Notes: generated by a model from the letters alone, not told the origin. 9,061 nt of DNA from Deltaproteobacteria bacterium (GCA_020350905.1 CP070843.1:3081737-3090797); one strand, 5' to 3'. Positions 1 through 6,700 are shown, counted from the first letter of the stretch. Translations and numbers: made by a program.

Positions 1-217
1 GTACCGTCAAGGCAGTGGCCAGAGGTTTTGTAAGGGAGGCGAGGTCGAAGCGGGTTTGGCTGGTCATGAGCCGCGGTGCTGGAATCACGGTCCCATTCCC
101 CACCGCTTCACAAAATAGGGTCTTCTGCTGACGAGCAACCAGCAGTACGGCCCCAGGAAACACACCACCGGCGACAGCGTCCAATAACAGCTGCAGGATT
201 CTCTTTTCCCCGCTCAT
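1..217 (-). CDS. Class-C beta-lactamase-family serine hydrolase, N-terminal 72 codons (cut by window edge)
   Basis: Only the N-terminus is present, because the gene runs off the left edge. The visible protein has the shape of the beta-lactamase/penicillin-binding serine hydrolase family (PF00144): an early FPGAVLLVA strand (residues 20-28) and then FDLASLTK (57-64). That segment contains the SxxK catalytic motif with Ser61 as nucleophile and Lys64 as general base. The later YxN and KTG-like motifs would lie outside the window. No signal peptide is visible in the first 30 residues, so a cytoplasmic enzyme is suggested. Its ATG shares the tetranucleotide ATGA with the stop of the upstream LD-carboxypeptidase and has no clear Shine-Dalgarno site, which favours coupled translation. 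The partnership hints at muropeptide or D-amino-acid peptide turnover, but the family also contains esterases and D-aminopeptidases, so the substrate is unknown. Confidence 0.85.
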   Translation of the reverse strand, partial: MSGEKRILQLLLDAVAGGVFPGAVLLVARQQKTLFCEAVGNGTVIPAPRLMTSQTRFDLASLTKPLATALTV

Positions 218-1125
218 GGTGTCGTGGCCGCCTGGTGATAGGTTAGTGTACCGGCTCCTGCGTCCAAAGTTGCAGGCAAGCCGAGGGGTAGGGTAAGGTT
301 CTGCTGCTCGTGGCCAATGGGAACACCTGAGAGTACGGGAAAGGAAGTCGAGGCGAGACGCTCCTGGACCAATTCATTGAGTTCATCACGCGGGCCACTT
401 TCAGAAAAATCGCCCAGGATTAGACCGGCGACATCGTCGAAGAAACCTGTGTGGAGCAGCTGGGTCAACATGCGGTCAATTCTGTATGTGGGCTCACCCC
501 TGTCCTCCAAAAAAAGAATAGCGCCGTCAAATGATGGGAGAAAATCCGTGCCCAGCAGATGGCTGAGGGTGGTAAAATTGCCGCCGAGCACTTTTCCCAC
601 AGAACTTCCAGGTTCGAGGCAGAGTGCCTCAGGAAAATGTACCTGTATGGGTTCAGTACTACTCAGAGCCTTCCAAAGAGAATCAACGGTGTCTTGGTCA
701 GCCGTGGCCAGGGTAGAAACGGTAGGGCCATGGAAACAGACCAAGCCGGCCTGTCCGTGACAGGCGAGAAGGAGGGCGGTGATGTCACTGAATCCCACCA
801 ATGGTTTGGGAGTTGATCGTAAGTGGTCGTATGAGAGCTCTGGAAGAATACGCAGGGAGCCGTAGCCACCCCGGGCGCAAAACAGACCTCGTATTTCGGG
901 ATCTTGGACGAATTGGTTGAATCGAGAGGTGCGGTATTCGTCACTTCCGGCCAAGTAACCGGAATGAAGGCTCTCACTTCCCACGTCCACGACTACCTCC
1001 AAACCCATTTTCTCCAAGATGAGGCAGCCTGACTCGAGTTCGTTGACTGGACAGGGACTGGCCGGCGCCAGTACGCCTACCCGGTCTCCAGGTTGCAGTC
1101 GGGGTGGTTTGATTACAGTTGTCAT
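214..1125 (-). CDS. ldcA: LD-carboxypeptidase (LdcA/MccF family, peptidase S66), 303 aa
   Basis: Family S66 enzymes remove the terminal D-Ala from muropeptide tetrapeptides during cytoplasmic peptidoglycan recycling; the MccF branch instead inactivates microcin C-like compounds. The N-terminus LQPGDRVGVLAPASP (10-24) is the family opening. ARGGYGS (84-90) precedes the nucleophile elbow GFSDIT (111-116) with Ser113. LEDRGEPTYRIDRML (206-220) supplies the triad Glu, probably Glu207, and GVPIGHEQ (267-274) supplies His272. All three triad residues are therefore present, and 303 residues is normal length. No signal peptide is seen, which fits a cytoplasmic enzyme. The ATG start matches the family N-terminus but has no obvious Shine-Dalgarno sequence in the A/T-rich bases before it. 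The stop overlaps the next start as ATGA. It lies 141 bp after coaX, with two hairpins in between. The LdcA role is favoured over MccF because of the peptidoglycan-related neighbours, but sequence alone does not settle it. Confidence 0.93.
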   Translation of the reverse strand: MTTVIKPPRLQPGDRVGVLAPASPCPVNELESGCLILEKMGLEVVVDVGSESLHSGYLAGSDEYRTSRFNQFVQDPEIRGLFCARGGYGSLRILPELSYDHLRSTPKPLVGFSDITALLLACHGQAGLVCFHGPTVSTLATADQDTVDSLWKALSSTEPIQVHFPEALCLEPGSSVGKVLGGNFTTLSHLLGTDFLPSFDGAILFLEDRGEPTYRIDRMLTQLLHTGFFDDVAGLILGDFSESGPRDELNELVQERLASTSFPVLSGVPIGHEQQNLTLPLGLPATLDAGAGTLTYHQAATTP

Positions 1126-1191
1126 AAAAAATGAATGTGCTCGACCTGAGGTTTTTGACTGCCTGAAAATGCTACAGCGAGCGCGTTCCCC

Positions 1192-1214
1192 GTAGTCCGC
1201 CTCAGGCGGACTGC
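1192..1214. repeat. Hairpin 1 between coaX and ldcA
   Basis: GTCCGCC (1195-1201) and GGCGGAC (1205-1211) form a perfect inverted repeat around the loop TCA. Pairing extends outward through A-T, a G-T wobble and G-C to give about 10 pairs. Neither strand has a T-run after the stem, so it does not look like a classical intrinsic terminator. It is better described as a REP-like or mRNA-stabilising or attenuating stem-loop of unknown role. Confidence 0.6.
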
Positions 1215-1247
1215 AGGGATCTTCAATTGGCGTGACGGTACAAACTT

Positions 1248-1265
1248 CGCGGGCGGAGACCCGCG
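1248..1265. repeat. Hairpin 2, directly after the coaX stop codon
   Basis: CGCGGG (1248-1253) and CCCGCG (1260-1265) pair around a 6-nt loop. On the minus-strand transcript the stem begins immediately after the coaX TAG stop. The bases after it (GAAGTTTGTACC) are only weakly T-rich. It could protect the 3' end of the coaX message or act as a weak terminator before ldcA. Confidence 0.55.
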
Positions 1266-1266
1266 T

Positions 1267-2046
1267 CTAATTCTCTTCCCCCTGATTCCGTTCAAAAATG
1301 ATTCTGAGCCCTTCCAGAGTGAGGTCGTCGTCAACCAGTTCAATTTCTTCAGATTCAGCCGAAATTAAACGGGCCAAGCCACCGGTGGCCACCACCTTAG
1401 GATTAGTACCTGCCTCCTCTTTGATTCGGCTCACTATACCATCCACTAAACCGGCATAACCATATACAATGCCGACATTCATAGCACTAATGGTGTCCTT
1501 GGTGAGAACTGCTTTCGGTTTGGCGAAAATCTCCACTCTCGGCAGCTTTGAGGCTTTCTGAAAGAGTGCTTCGCAGGAGATCAGGACCCCTGGACTGATG
1601 ACTCCACCCAAGTATTCGCCTTTGGGGGAGACATAATCGAAGGTAGTTGCAGTGCCGAAATCGACAATAATCACACTGGTCTTATATTTTTCATAAGCAG
1701 CTACTGCATTGACAATCCGGTCGGCACCGATCTCCTTGGGGTTGTCATAGTAGATGGGCATTCCGGTGCGGATTCCTGGCCCGACAAGAAGAGGTTCAAT
1801 CTCAAAGTACTTGTTGGCGAATTCAACCACGGTGTTGAGCATTGGGGGCACTACGCATGAGGTCACCATGTGAGTTACGTCTTTGAATTGGATATTCTTG
1901 GATGCAAAGAGGTTGTGCATCATAACACCGTACTCATCCGCTGTCATGTCCTGTTCGGTACGAATACGCCAATCGGTGAGGAGCTCAGCATCCCGGAACA
2001 GGCCCAGGACGGTATTGGTATTGCCTATGTCAATGGCAAGTAACAT
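1267..2046 (-). CDS. coaX: Type III pantothenate kinase (CoaX), 259 aa
   Basis: CoaX phosphorylates pantothenate with ATP, the first committed step of coenzyme A synthesis in the cytoplasm. It belongs to the ASKHA fold and typically depends on a monovalent cation. The phosphate-binding loop DIGNTNTVLG (6-15) opens the protein. GADRIVNAVAAY (107-118) contains the catalytic Asp109, IIVDFGTATTFDYV (126-139) contains the cation-site Asp129, and GGVISPGV (147-154) and ATGGLA (220-225) follow as expected. At 259 residues it is normal length with no visible lesion. The ATG start is supported by the Shine-Dalgarno AAAGGTGAG at 2055-2063, 8 nt upstream. It follows glmM in the same direction, but a 184-bp inverted-repeat element now occupies the spacer. 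No separate promoter was identified with confidence, so expression probably depends on read-through from glmM. Confidence 0.97.
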   Translation of the reverse strand: MLLAIDIGNTNTVLGLFRDAELLTDWRIRTEQDMTADEYGVMMHNLFASKNIQFKDVTHMVTSCVVPPMLNTVVEFANKYFEIEPLLVGPGIRTGMPIYYDNPKEIGADRIVNAVAAYEKYKTSVIIVDFGTATTFDYVSPKGEYLGGVISPGVLISCEALFQKASKLPRVEIFAKPKAVLTKDTISAMNVGIVYGYAGLVDGIVSRIKEEAGTNPKVVATGGLARLISAESEEIELVDDDLTLEGLRIIFERNQGEEN

Positions 2047-2054
2047 GGCAGTGG

Positions 2055-2063
2055 CTCACCTTT
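2055..2063 (-). promoter_or_regulatory. coaX ribosome binding site
   Basis: AAAGGTGAG lies 8 nt before the coaX ATG and fixes that start. Its first A belongs to the TA dinucleotide bordering the neighbouring inverted-repeat element, so the insertion stopped just short of destroying the site. Confidence 0.75.
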
Positions 2064-2064
2064 A

Positions 2065-2248
2065 GCCCGCATATTTCATGAATCATCTACTGCGACCGTG
2101 GATATGGCCGTCCTTCCGGTCGTCCTCGGGCCTCACACCCTACCTACGACGTATTGTTCAAGTACGCCTCGGGTCTGAGCCCCTGCGATTGCCCGGTGGC
2201 ACACCCATCTCCAAGGTCTCGCTACGGCAATTCATGAAATATGCGGGC
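2065..2248. mobile_element. 184-bp MITE-like element with 19-bp terminal inverted repeats and TA flanks
   Basis: The left end GCCCGCATATTTCATGAAT (2065-2083) is the exact reverse complement of the right end (2230-2248). Both outer borders are TA (2063-2064 and 2249-2250), consistent with a TA target duplication as made by Tc1/mariner/IS630-type transposases. The interior has no convincing coding region. It contains smaller inverted repeats, CGACCG/CGGTCG (2093-2098 with 2117-2122) and ATTGCC/GGCAAT (2188-2193 with 2226-2231), so the RNA could fold strongly. The element fills the glmM-coaX spacer exactly, and its right end supplies the last base of the glmM stop codon. A non-autonomous transposon is the best reading. 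The parent transposase family was not identified, and a TA that merely extends the inverted repeat is an alternative. Confidence 0.75.
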
Positions 2249-3597
2249 TATGACATTACTCGTTCAATTGTAGCCGCGGTCTCCTCGACAAGTTCCACCA
2301 CAAGATCCTGATCTTTCCCTTCAATCATTACCCTTATCACGGGCTCAGTTCCCGAAGGCCGGATGAGGAGGCGACCATCGTTGCCTAGTTTTTCTTCCAC
2401 CTGCTCCACGGCACGGGTAATCTCGGGGAACTCGTCCAGGGGTTTGCGCTCTTTGACTCTGACGTTCACCAGATGTTGGGGGTAATGATCCATAATGGCA
2501 GCCAGTTCCGACAGGGGCTTGTTTTCACTGAGCATAACCTCCAGGAGCTGGAGGGCGGAAAGGATGCCGTCCCCGGTGGTATTATGATCGAGAAAAATGA
2601 TGTGGCCGGACTGTTCACCGCCCAGGTTAAGGCCACCAGCTCGCATTCTTTCCACCACATAGCGGTCACCCACCGCAGTCCGCTCTAGACGAGCGCCCAA
2701 GGACTTGAGGGTTACCTCCAATCCCATATTGCTCATGACGGTGGTGACCAGGGTGGAGTGGTTCAGCCGCTTTTCTTTGAGCATGCGGGCCGCAAAAATC
2801 GCCATTAATTGGTCGCCGTCCACCACTGCTCCCTTTTCATCCACACAAATGAGCCGGTCTGCATCTCCATCAAAGGCAATCCCCAACTGAGCTCCAGATT
2901 CTTTCACCAGATCAGCAGTCACCTGGGGGTAAACGCTACCACAGTCATCGTTTATGTTGTAGCCGTTCGGTTTCACTCCAGTGAGTACCAGGTTGGCGCC
3001 CAGTTCCTCGAAAACGGCGGGCGCAACCTTGTAAGCGGCTCCGTTGGCACAATCCACCGCAATCTTTATGCCGTCCAGAGTGAGATCCTTAGAGAAGGTA
3101 TTCTTCAAGAACACCACGTACCGGCCCACAGCATCATCCACTCGGAAGGCCTTACCCACCTCTTCGGCGGTTGGTCGAAGGTGATCAATGTTATTAGAGA
3201 AAATAAGCTCCTCGATTCTTTCCTCAATTTCATCGTCGAGCTTGAAACCGTCGCGGGAAAAGAACTTGATGCCATTGTCCTGAAAAGGATTGTGGGAGGC
3301 AGAAATGACCACTCCGGCATCCGCCCGCATGCTGCTGGTGATAAAGGAGATACCCGGGGTAGGAAGTGGTCCCACCAAGAGCACATCCACTCCCATGGAA
3401 CAGATGCCTGAGGCTATGGCGTTTTCAATCATATATCCTGAGAGTCGGGTATCTTTACCAATAACGATTTTGTGACGGCGCTTGTCATTTTTGAAGACGT
3501 ACGCCACGCCCCGCCCCAACTGCATGGCCATTTCCGTTGTCATGGGGTAGACATTGGCTACACCTCTAACCCCGTCAGTTCCAAAGATTTTGCCCAT
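2248..3597 (-). CDS. glmM: Phosphoglucosamine mutase (GlmM), 449 aa
   Basis: GlmM interconverts glucosamine-6-phosphate and glucosamine-1-phosphate, feeding UDP-GlcNAc synthesis for peptidoglycan and lipopolysaccharide. All four alpha-D-phosphohexomutase signatures are present: the phosphoserine loop VVISASHNP with Ser101, the metal site DGDADR (243-248), the sugar-binding GGEQSGH (326-332) and the phosphate-binding RPSGTEP (413-419). The N-terminus MGKIFGTDGVRG and the 449-residue length are typical of GlmM rather than PGM/PMM enzymes. The ATG start has AGGGG (3604-3608) 6 nt upstream. The stop is TAG, whose last base comes from the end of the adjacent inverted-repeat element. Removing that element would give TAA with the same C-terminal residue, so the protein is not truncated. 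A 248-bp non-coding gap separates it from folP upstream. No cdaA or ybbR gene is found there. Confidence 0.97.
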   Translation of the reverse strand: MGKIFGTDGVRGVANVYPMTTEMAMQLGRGVAYVFKNDKRRHKIVIGKDTRLSGYMIENAIASGICSMGVDVLLVGPLPTPGISFITSSMRADAGVVISASHNPFQDNGIKFFSRDGFKLDDEIEERIEELIFSNNIDHLRPTAEEVGKAFRVDDAVGRYVVFLKNTFSKDLTLDGIKIAVDCANGAAYKVAPAVFEELGANLVLTGVKPNGYNINDDCGSVYPQVTADLVKESGAQLGIAFDGDADRLICVDEKGAVVDGDQLMAIFAARMLKEKRLNHSTLVTTVMSNMGLEVTLKSLGARLERTAVGDRYVVERMRAGGLNLGGEQSGHIIFLDHNTTGDGILSALQLLEVMLSENKPLSELAAIMDHYPQHLVNVRVKERKPLDEFPEITRAVEQVEEKLGNDGRLLIRPSGTEPVIRVMIEGKDQDLVVELVEETAATIERVMS

Positions 3598-3603
3598 CTT
3601 ACG

Positions 3604-3608
3604 CCCCT
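3604..3608 (-). promoter_or_regulatory. glmM ribosome binding site
   Basis: AGGGG on the minus strand stands 6 nt before the glmM ATG and supports that start, which also matches the conserved family N-terminus. Confidence 0.65.
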
Positions 3609-3615
3609 GCAGTTG

Positions 3616-3651
3616 TTCAAATCGTTGAAATCATTGAAATCGTTCAAACCC
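3616..3651. repeat. Four degenerate 9-bp tandem repeats
   Basis: TTCAAATCG, TTGAAATCA, TTGAAATCG and TTCAAACCC follow one another without spacers. They sit only 18 bp upstream of the glmM start. The region is non-coding, and the copies differ at a few positions, so this looks like a decaying microsatellite. Confidence 0.7.
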
Positions 3652-3658
3652 CAAGATC

Positions 3659-3673
3659 GCGGCCAATAGCCGC
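3659..3673. repeat. Short hairpin in the folP-glmM gap
   Basis: GCGGC and GCCGC pair around the loop CAATA. In the minus-strand transcript it lies about 60 nt before the glmM start. A second odd palindrome, AGTCT-C-AGACT (3684-3694), is next to it. There is no T-run, and no function can be assigned. Confidence 0.4.
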
Positions 3674-3709
3674 TCCCACTGGAAGTCTCAGACTAAGCAC
3701 ATTTGTGAT

Positions 3710-3757
3710 TAGTCATTTGCCTTCGGCGTCATTAAGTCACTACGCTTCGCTGTCATT
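3710..3757. repeat. Two degenerate 24-bp tandem repeats
   Basis: The units 3710-3733 and 3734-3757 agree at about 17 of 24 positions, sharing AGTCA, CTTCG and GTCATT blocks in the same order. They lie in the middle of the 248-bp folP-glmM gap. The rest of that gap (3758-3826) is also repetitive in feel (for example aatccgaaatccgcaatc), and no coding region or clear promoter was found in it. Confidence 0.55.
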
Positions 3758-3826
3758 TGTTGCAATTTGTAATCCGAAATCCGCAATCTACACTCTGATC
3801 TCTGACCTCTCTCTTCCTGCTGCCTA

Positions 3827-3841
3827 CTGCGCATAGCGCAG
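3827..3841. repeat. Hairpin just after the folP stop
   Basis: CTGCGC and GCGCAG pair perfectly around ATA, 4 nt after the folP TAG on the minus-strand transcript. No U-tract follows, so intrinsic termination is not supported. It may stabilise the 3' end of the ftsH-folP message. Confidence 0.5.
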
Positions 3842-3845
3842 GGAG

Positions 3846-4694
3846 CTAGGCGTTCATGATAGCGTCTGTCATATCAGCCAGCTGACGGCAGGTGGCAACT
3901 TCATGGACTCGGATAATATGGGCTCCTTTGATTATGCCAGCGCAGACTGTGGCCCATGTACCAGGTTCGCGCTCGGTGACTTCCTTGTCCAGCACGGCGC
4001 CAATAAAGGATTTACGTGAAGTGCCGAGGAGGATAGGTGAGCCAAGTGTGGCCAAACCATCCAAGTGCTTGATTAACAGCAGATTGTGGTTTACGGTCTT
4101 GCCAAAGCCAATGCCCGGGTCAACAATGATACGCTCGCGGGAGACCCCTCCGGCGCAAGCAAATTTGATGCGTTCTTCCAAAAAAGCGATGATTTCGGAA
4201 AACAGTGAATCATAGTGCGGCTCGACCTGCATGGTTCGGGGGGTGCCCTGCATGTGCATCAGAACGAGCGGAACCTTTGCAGCTGCAGCCAGTTCGACCA
4301 TCTGTGGATCAAATCGCAGCCCGCTGATATCATTGATCATCGTTGCACCTGCATCCAAAGCCGCCCGAGCCACTTCGGCTTTGCAGGTGTCAATGGAAAT
4401 GGGAATAGAGATGCGCTTTGCCAGTGCACCTACAACCGGGATGACCCGCCGCAGTTCCTCCTCCAGAGGTACAGGATCAGAAAATGGCCTGGTGGATTCG
4501 CCGCCGACATCCAGCAAATCTGCCCCCTCAGAGGCGAGGACTTCTCCCTGTTTGATGGCTTTCTCTGTTTGAAAAAAATGGTCGCCGTCGGAGAATGAAT
4601 CGGGAGTAACGTTAATGGTCCCCATGAGCAGGGACCGCTCGCCCAACTCCAAGGTTTGTTCGTCGCAATGGATGGTAAAGCGTGCCCGGTTCAC
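3846..4694 (-). CDS. folP: Dihydropteroate synthase (FolP), 282 aa
   Basis: FolP condenses 6-hydroxymethyl-7,8-dihydropterin pyrophosphate with p-aminobenzoate, the sulfonamide-targeted step of folate synthesis. The TIM-barrel motifs appear in order: MGTINVTPDSFSDG (24-37), the pyrophosphate/pABA loop DVGGESTRP (62-70), IDTCK (101-105), NDISG (121-125), LMHMQGTP (145-152), DPGIGFGKT (192-200), TSRKSFIG (225-232) and RVHEV (262-266). The loop-1 Phe34 and loop-2 Pro70, at the family positions often changed in sulfonamide-resistant enzymes, are in the ordinary state. The start is GTG, which overlaps the ftsH stop as GTGA; GGAG lies about 14 nt upstream. The overlap argues for translational coupling to ftsH, the same order as in E. 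coli. Length is normal. Confidence 0.97.
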   Translation of the reverse strand: MNRARFTIHCDEQTLELGERSLLMGTINVTPDSFSDGDHFFQTEKAIKQGEVLASEGADLLDVGGESTRPFSDPVPLEEELRRVIPVVGALAKRISIPISIDTCKAEVARAALDAGATMINDISGLRFDPQMVELAAAAKVPLVLMHMQGTPRTMQVEPHYDSLFSEIIAFLEERIKFACAGGVSRERIIVDPGIGFGKTVNHNLLLIKHLDGLATLGSPILLGTSRKSFIGAVLDKEVTEREPGTWATVCAGIIKGAHIIRVHEVATCRQLADMTDAIMNA

Positions 4695-6646
4695 GCCTGG
4701 GTCTCTCCGAGCTTATCCTTGGGAAGGTCTGTTTCTTTGGCGGTAACGGGATCCCTTTGCTCCTGGGGTTGCGGTTGCGGTTGGCTGTCTCCGGCCTGGC
4801 GCCGTTCCTCCGCAACCACATCCGCGGCGGTCACAGTTCGGGTGAACTCTTGCCCCGGCTTGGTGGCCTCTATAATGGCATCGATCTCTTTGCCATCCAG
4901 GGTTTCTTTCTCGATGAGGGCCTCGGAAATTTTGTGGAGGAGGTCCTCATGCTCCTGGAGAATCCCTTTGGCAGTGTCATAAGCCTCGTCAACGATGCGC
5001 CGGACCTCCTCGTCAATGCTGATGGCAGTTTTCTCACTGTAGTCCCGGTGCTGGGCAATCTCTCGGCCGAGAAAGATCGCCTCCTCTTTTTGTCCAAAAG
5101 CGATTGGTCCCATGGACTCGCTCATGCCATAGACCGTTACCATCTTGCGGGCTATGGTGGTTGCTTTTTCTATATCATCACTGGCACCACTGGTCTTGTG
5201 GTTGAAGACCAGCTCTTCCGCCACCCGGCCGCCCATTAGTTTTGCCAGGGTGTTTTTCATGTAGTCTTCGTCATAGGAGAGCCGATCCTCGATTGGCAGA
5301 GTCATGGTCACACCAAGGGCGCGGCCCCGCGGGATGATGCTGACTTTATGGACTGGATCTGTTCCGAGGAGAAACTTGGCGACGAGGGCATGGCCCACCT
5401 CATGAAAGGCGGTGTTGCGCTTTTCGTCCTCACTCATGATCATGCTCTTGCGCTCAGTGCCCATGAGGACCTTGTCTTTGGCCCGCTCCAGGTCGATCAT
5501 CTCGACCATCTCTTTGTTGAGCCGAGCTGCGAGCAATGCAGCCTCGTTTACCAAATTTTCCAAATCAGCTCCAGAAAACCCTGGGGTGCCTCGGGCAACT
5601 ACGCTCAGGTCCACATCAGATGACAAAGGTGTGTGGCGGACATGAACCATAAGAATGCCCTCCCGCCCCCTTAGGTCCGGAAGTGGCACCACCACCTGGC
5701 GGTCGAAGCGGCCCGGTCTTAGCAAAGCAGGGTCTAGCACATCCGGGCGGTTTGTGGCGGAAATGAGAATTACCCCGTCATTGGACTCAAAACCGTCCAT
5801 TTCCACCAGAAGCTGATTGAGGGTTTGTTCCCGCTCGTCATGACCGCCTCCAAGACCCGCGCCTCGATGTCGTCCCACCGCGTCTATTTCATCAATAAAG
5901 ATGATGCAGGGAGCGTGTTTTTTGCCCTGAACGAAGAGATCTCGCACGCGGGAGGCACCGACACCCACAAACATCTCCACGAAGTCGGAGCCGCTTATAT
6001 TAAAAAATGGCACCCCAGCTTCACCGGCAATTGCTCGGGCCAGTAAGGTTTTTCCAGTACCAGGTGATCCAACGAGCAGTACACCTTTGGGAATACGCCC
6101 CCCAAGTTTGGTGAATTTCTTGGGATCTCGAAGGAATTCAATGACCTCCTCAAGCTCTTCTTTGGCCTCCTCGATGCCGGCTACATCCTCGAAGGTCACT
6201 TTGCGGGCCGAGTCAGAGACGAGGCGTGCCCGGCTTTTTCCAAACGACATTGCTTTGCCGCCACCGGCTTGCATTTGACGCATAAAAAAGATCCATACGG
6301 CAATCAGCAGCAGCATTGGGAACCAGCTGATCAGGATCGTCATGAACCAGGGCGACTCCTCTACAGCTTTTGCTGTTATCTGTACACCCTTATCCCGTAG
6401 CACCCGGATCAGGTCTGGATCGTTGGGAACGAAGGTTCGAAAAGAAGTGCCGTCTTTGTACTTGCCATAGATGTCGTTCCCCTGAATGGTCACTTGATTC
6501 ACCTCTCCGTCAGAGACGGCGGCGATAAACTCGCTGTAGCTTGTCTCCTGCTTGCTTTGGCCGGGATGGTTAAACATGTTGAAGAGCAGGATGACCATCA
6601 AGCTTATGACCAGCCAGAGTGCAAGATTTTTATAGAAAGGGCTCAA
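4691..6646 (-). CDS. ftsH: ATP-dependent zinc metalloprotease FtsH, 651 aa from a TTG start
   Basis: FtsH is a hexameric inner-membrane AAA+ protease that degrades misassembled membrane proteins and short-lived regulators. Numbering from TTG at 6646: membrane segment 1 about 8-26, extracytoplasmic domain about 30-98, membrane segment 2 about 101-122, Walker A GSPGTGKT (193-200), pore loop MFVGVG (225-230), Walker B IIFIDEID (248-255), arginine-finger region LLRPGRFDR (308-316), zinc site HEVGH (415-419) with third ligand probably Asp491 in GASDDI. The tail is polar, with QPQPQPQ (622-628). An upstream TTG at 6688 would add 14 residues, but AAGGAG 7 nt before the 6646 TTG and the family-like N-terminus SPFYKNLALWLV favour the shorter form. 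Walker A has Ser where Pro is commonest, a tolerated change. Its stop overlaps the folP start. Confidence 0.96.
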   Translation of the reverse strand: MSPFYKNLALWLVISLMVILLFNMFNHPGQSKQETSYSEFIAAVSDGEVNQVTIQGNDIYGKYKDGTSFRTFVPNDPDLIRVLRDKGVQITAKAVEESPWFMTILISWFPMLLLIAVWIFFMRQMQAGGGKAMSFGKSRARLVSDSARKVTFEDVAGIEEAKEELEEVIEFLRDPKKFTKLGGRIPKGVLLVGSPGTGKTLLARAIAGEAGVPFFNISGSDFVEMFVGVGASRVRDLFVQGKKHAPCIIFIDEIDAVGRHRGAGLGGGHDEREQTLNQLLVEMDGFESNDGVILISATNRPDVLDPALLRPGRFDRQVVVPLPDLRGREGILMVHVRHTPLSSDVDLSVVARGTPGFSGADLENLVNEAALLAARLNKEMVEMIDLERAKDKVLMGTERKSMIMSEDEKRNTAFHEVGHALVAKFLLGTDPVHKVSIIPRGRALGVTMTLPIEDRLSYDEDYMKNTLAKLMGGRVAEELVFNHKTSGASDDIEKATTIARKMVTVYGMSESMGPIAFGQKEEAIFLGREIAQHRDYSEKTAISIDEEVRRIVDEAYDTAKGILQEHEDLLHKISEALIEKETLDGKEIDAIIEATKPGQEFTRTVTAADVVAEERRQAGDSQPQPQPQEQRDPVTAKETDLPKDKLGETQA

Positions 6647-6653
6647 TTGGTTT

Positions 6654-6659
6654 CTCCTT
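6654..6659 (-). promoter_or_regulatory. ftsH ribosome binding site
   Basis: AAGGAG on the minus strand is a near-perfect Shine-Dalgarno sequence ending 7 nt before TTG (6644-6646). It decides the start in favour of this TTG, because the upstream TTG at 6686-6688 would place the site inside the coding region. Confidence 0.85.
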
Positions 6660-6700
6660 AAAACAGTAAACGATACTGTCAGTTTCAACTCTGTACTACT

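Noticed and set aside
2078..2311. A 77-codon plus-strand frame through the inverted-repeat element
   Set aside because: It runs from the element into the antisense of glmM and shows no transposase-like motif, so it is not supported as a gene.
2809..3411. A 200-codon plus-strand open frame
   Set aside because: It is antisense to the conserved core of glmM, has no recognisable domain, and is a by-product of that gene's codon use.
3616..3651. Short tandem repeats as a CRISPR array
   Set aside because: Units are 9 bp, degenerate and lack spacers, and no cas gene is present.
1192..3841. The hairpins at 1192-1214, 1248-1265 and 3827-3841 as intrinsic terminators
   Set aside because: None is followed by a clear U-tract in the transcript direction, so they are listed as stem-loops only.
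4682..5239. A 185-codon plus-strand open frame
   Set aside because: It is antisense to the C-terminal third of ftsH and the folP start, with no domain or convincing ribosome site.
6647..6688. Longer FtsH starting at TTG 6688
   Set aside because: The AAGGAG site would lie inside the coding region, and the extra 14 residues are unlike FtsH N-termini.
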